Of a stretch of DNA of 5,233 bases, positions 5,123 to 5,233 are shown in pieces. The notes under the pieces were generated by a model. That model worked only from the letters and a program-made list of their open reading frames with translations, was not told the origin of the DNA and ran no database searches. Within the stretch, counting starts at the first letter, position 1. Every line of letters starts with the position of its first letter. A program made the position numbers and the translations under genes. The stretch comes from Defluviitaleaceae bacterium (GTDB lineage Bacteria; Bacillota; Clostridia; Lachnospirales; UBA5962). The stretch spans positions 1-5,233 of the forward strand of contig WQZK01000147.1 of NCBI GenBank assembly GCA_009780765.1, given 5' to 3'.

Positions 5123-5210
5123 CGGGGATGAGAGGATTTGAACCTCCGCGCCGCGCAAACGACCTATACCCTTAGCAGGGGCACCTCTTCAGCCACTTGA
5201 GTACATCCCC
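5123..5210 (-). tRNA. tRNA-Ser (anticodon GCU)
   Basis: The 88-base minus-strand sequence folds as a class II tRNA: 7-bp acceptor (GGGGATG/CATCCCC), 3-bp D stem with an 11-base loop, anticodon stem with loop CTGCTAA, a 19-base variable region with its own stem, and T loop TTCAAAT. Anticodon GCU (5174-5176) reads AGC and AGU. The long variable arm and discriminator G73 agree with serine. CCA is not encoded (the next bases are AAT). It converges on proS. Confidence 0.96.
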
Positions 5211-5224
5211 AAAGCACTTTAAAC

Positions 5225-5230
5225 ATTATA
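5225..5230 (-). promoter_or_regulatory. -10 box of the tRNA-Ser promoter
   Basis: A perfect TATAAT preceded by TGA (extended -10 form) on the minus strand lies 14 bases upstream of the tRNA 5' end, predicting a leader of about 8 bases. The matching -35 would be outside the window. Confidence 0.6.
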
Positions 5231-5233
5231 TCA

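Overview
The window reads as an ordinary chromosomal stretch from a low-GC Gram-positive bacterium, most likely a member of the Clostridia. The evidence is AT-rich coding sequence (about one third G+C in sampled lines of dacF and proS), strong AGGAGG-type ribosome binding sites and many intrinsic terminators. The protein repertoire agrees: a DacF-type D,D-carboxypeptidase, a Gram-positive-type serine acetyltransferase, a small CxxC redox-disulfide (DUF1858-like) protein and a short ProRS without an editing insertion. The exact genus cannot be read from the sequence.

Layout, left to right. The first ~22 bases may be the tail of an upstream gene. A secreted penicillin-binding D,D-carboxypeptidase (dacF-like, +) follows and ends at a long bidirectional hairpin. 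A minus-strand block comes next: a tRNA-Ala(GGC) with its own terminator, then a Nudix hydrolase with its own terminator, then a very small cysteine-containing protein that looks like a fragment of a treble-clef zinc-binding domain. The Nudix gene is clearly richer in G+C than its neighbours and may have been acquired. From a 124-base intergenic region, tRNA-Ala (-) and a C-terminally short serine acetyltransferase (cysE, +) are transcribed divergently, from two good promoters whose -35 boxes overlap almost completely. Then, on the plus strand, come a 73-residue DUF1858-like protein with a clear promoter, an intrinsic terminator, and a complete ProRS of the short type (475 aa). A tRNA-Ser(GCU) on the minus strand converges on proS; a terminator and a perfect 17-bp inverted repeat lie between them.

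Functionally this is a set of independent housekeeping units (peptidoglycan trimming, cysteine precursor synthesis, proline charging, two tRNAs) rather than one pathway operon; nearly every gene has its own promoter and/or terminator. I see no CRISPR array, intact mobile element or obviously new multi-gene system. The points most worth a second look are the overlapping divergent promoters, the tail-less CysE, the higher-GC Nudix gene with the adjacent 59-residue Cys-containing ORF, and proS sitting directly behind a terminator with no visible promoter of its own.
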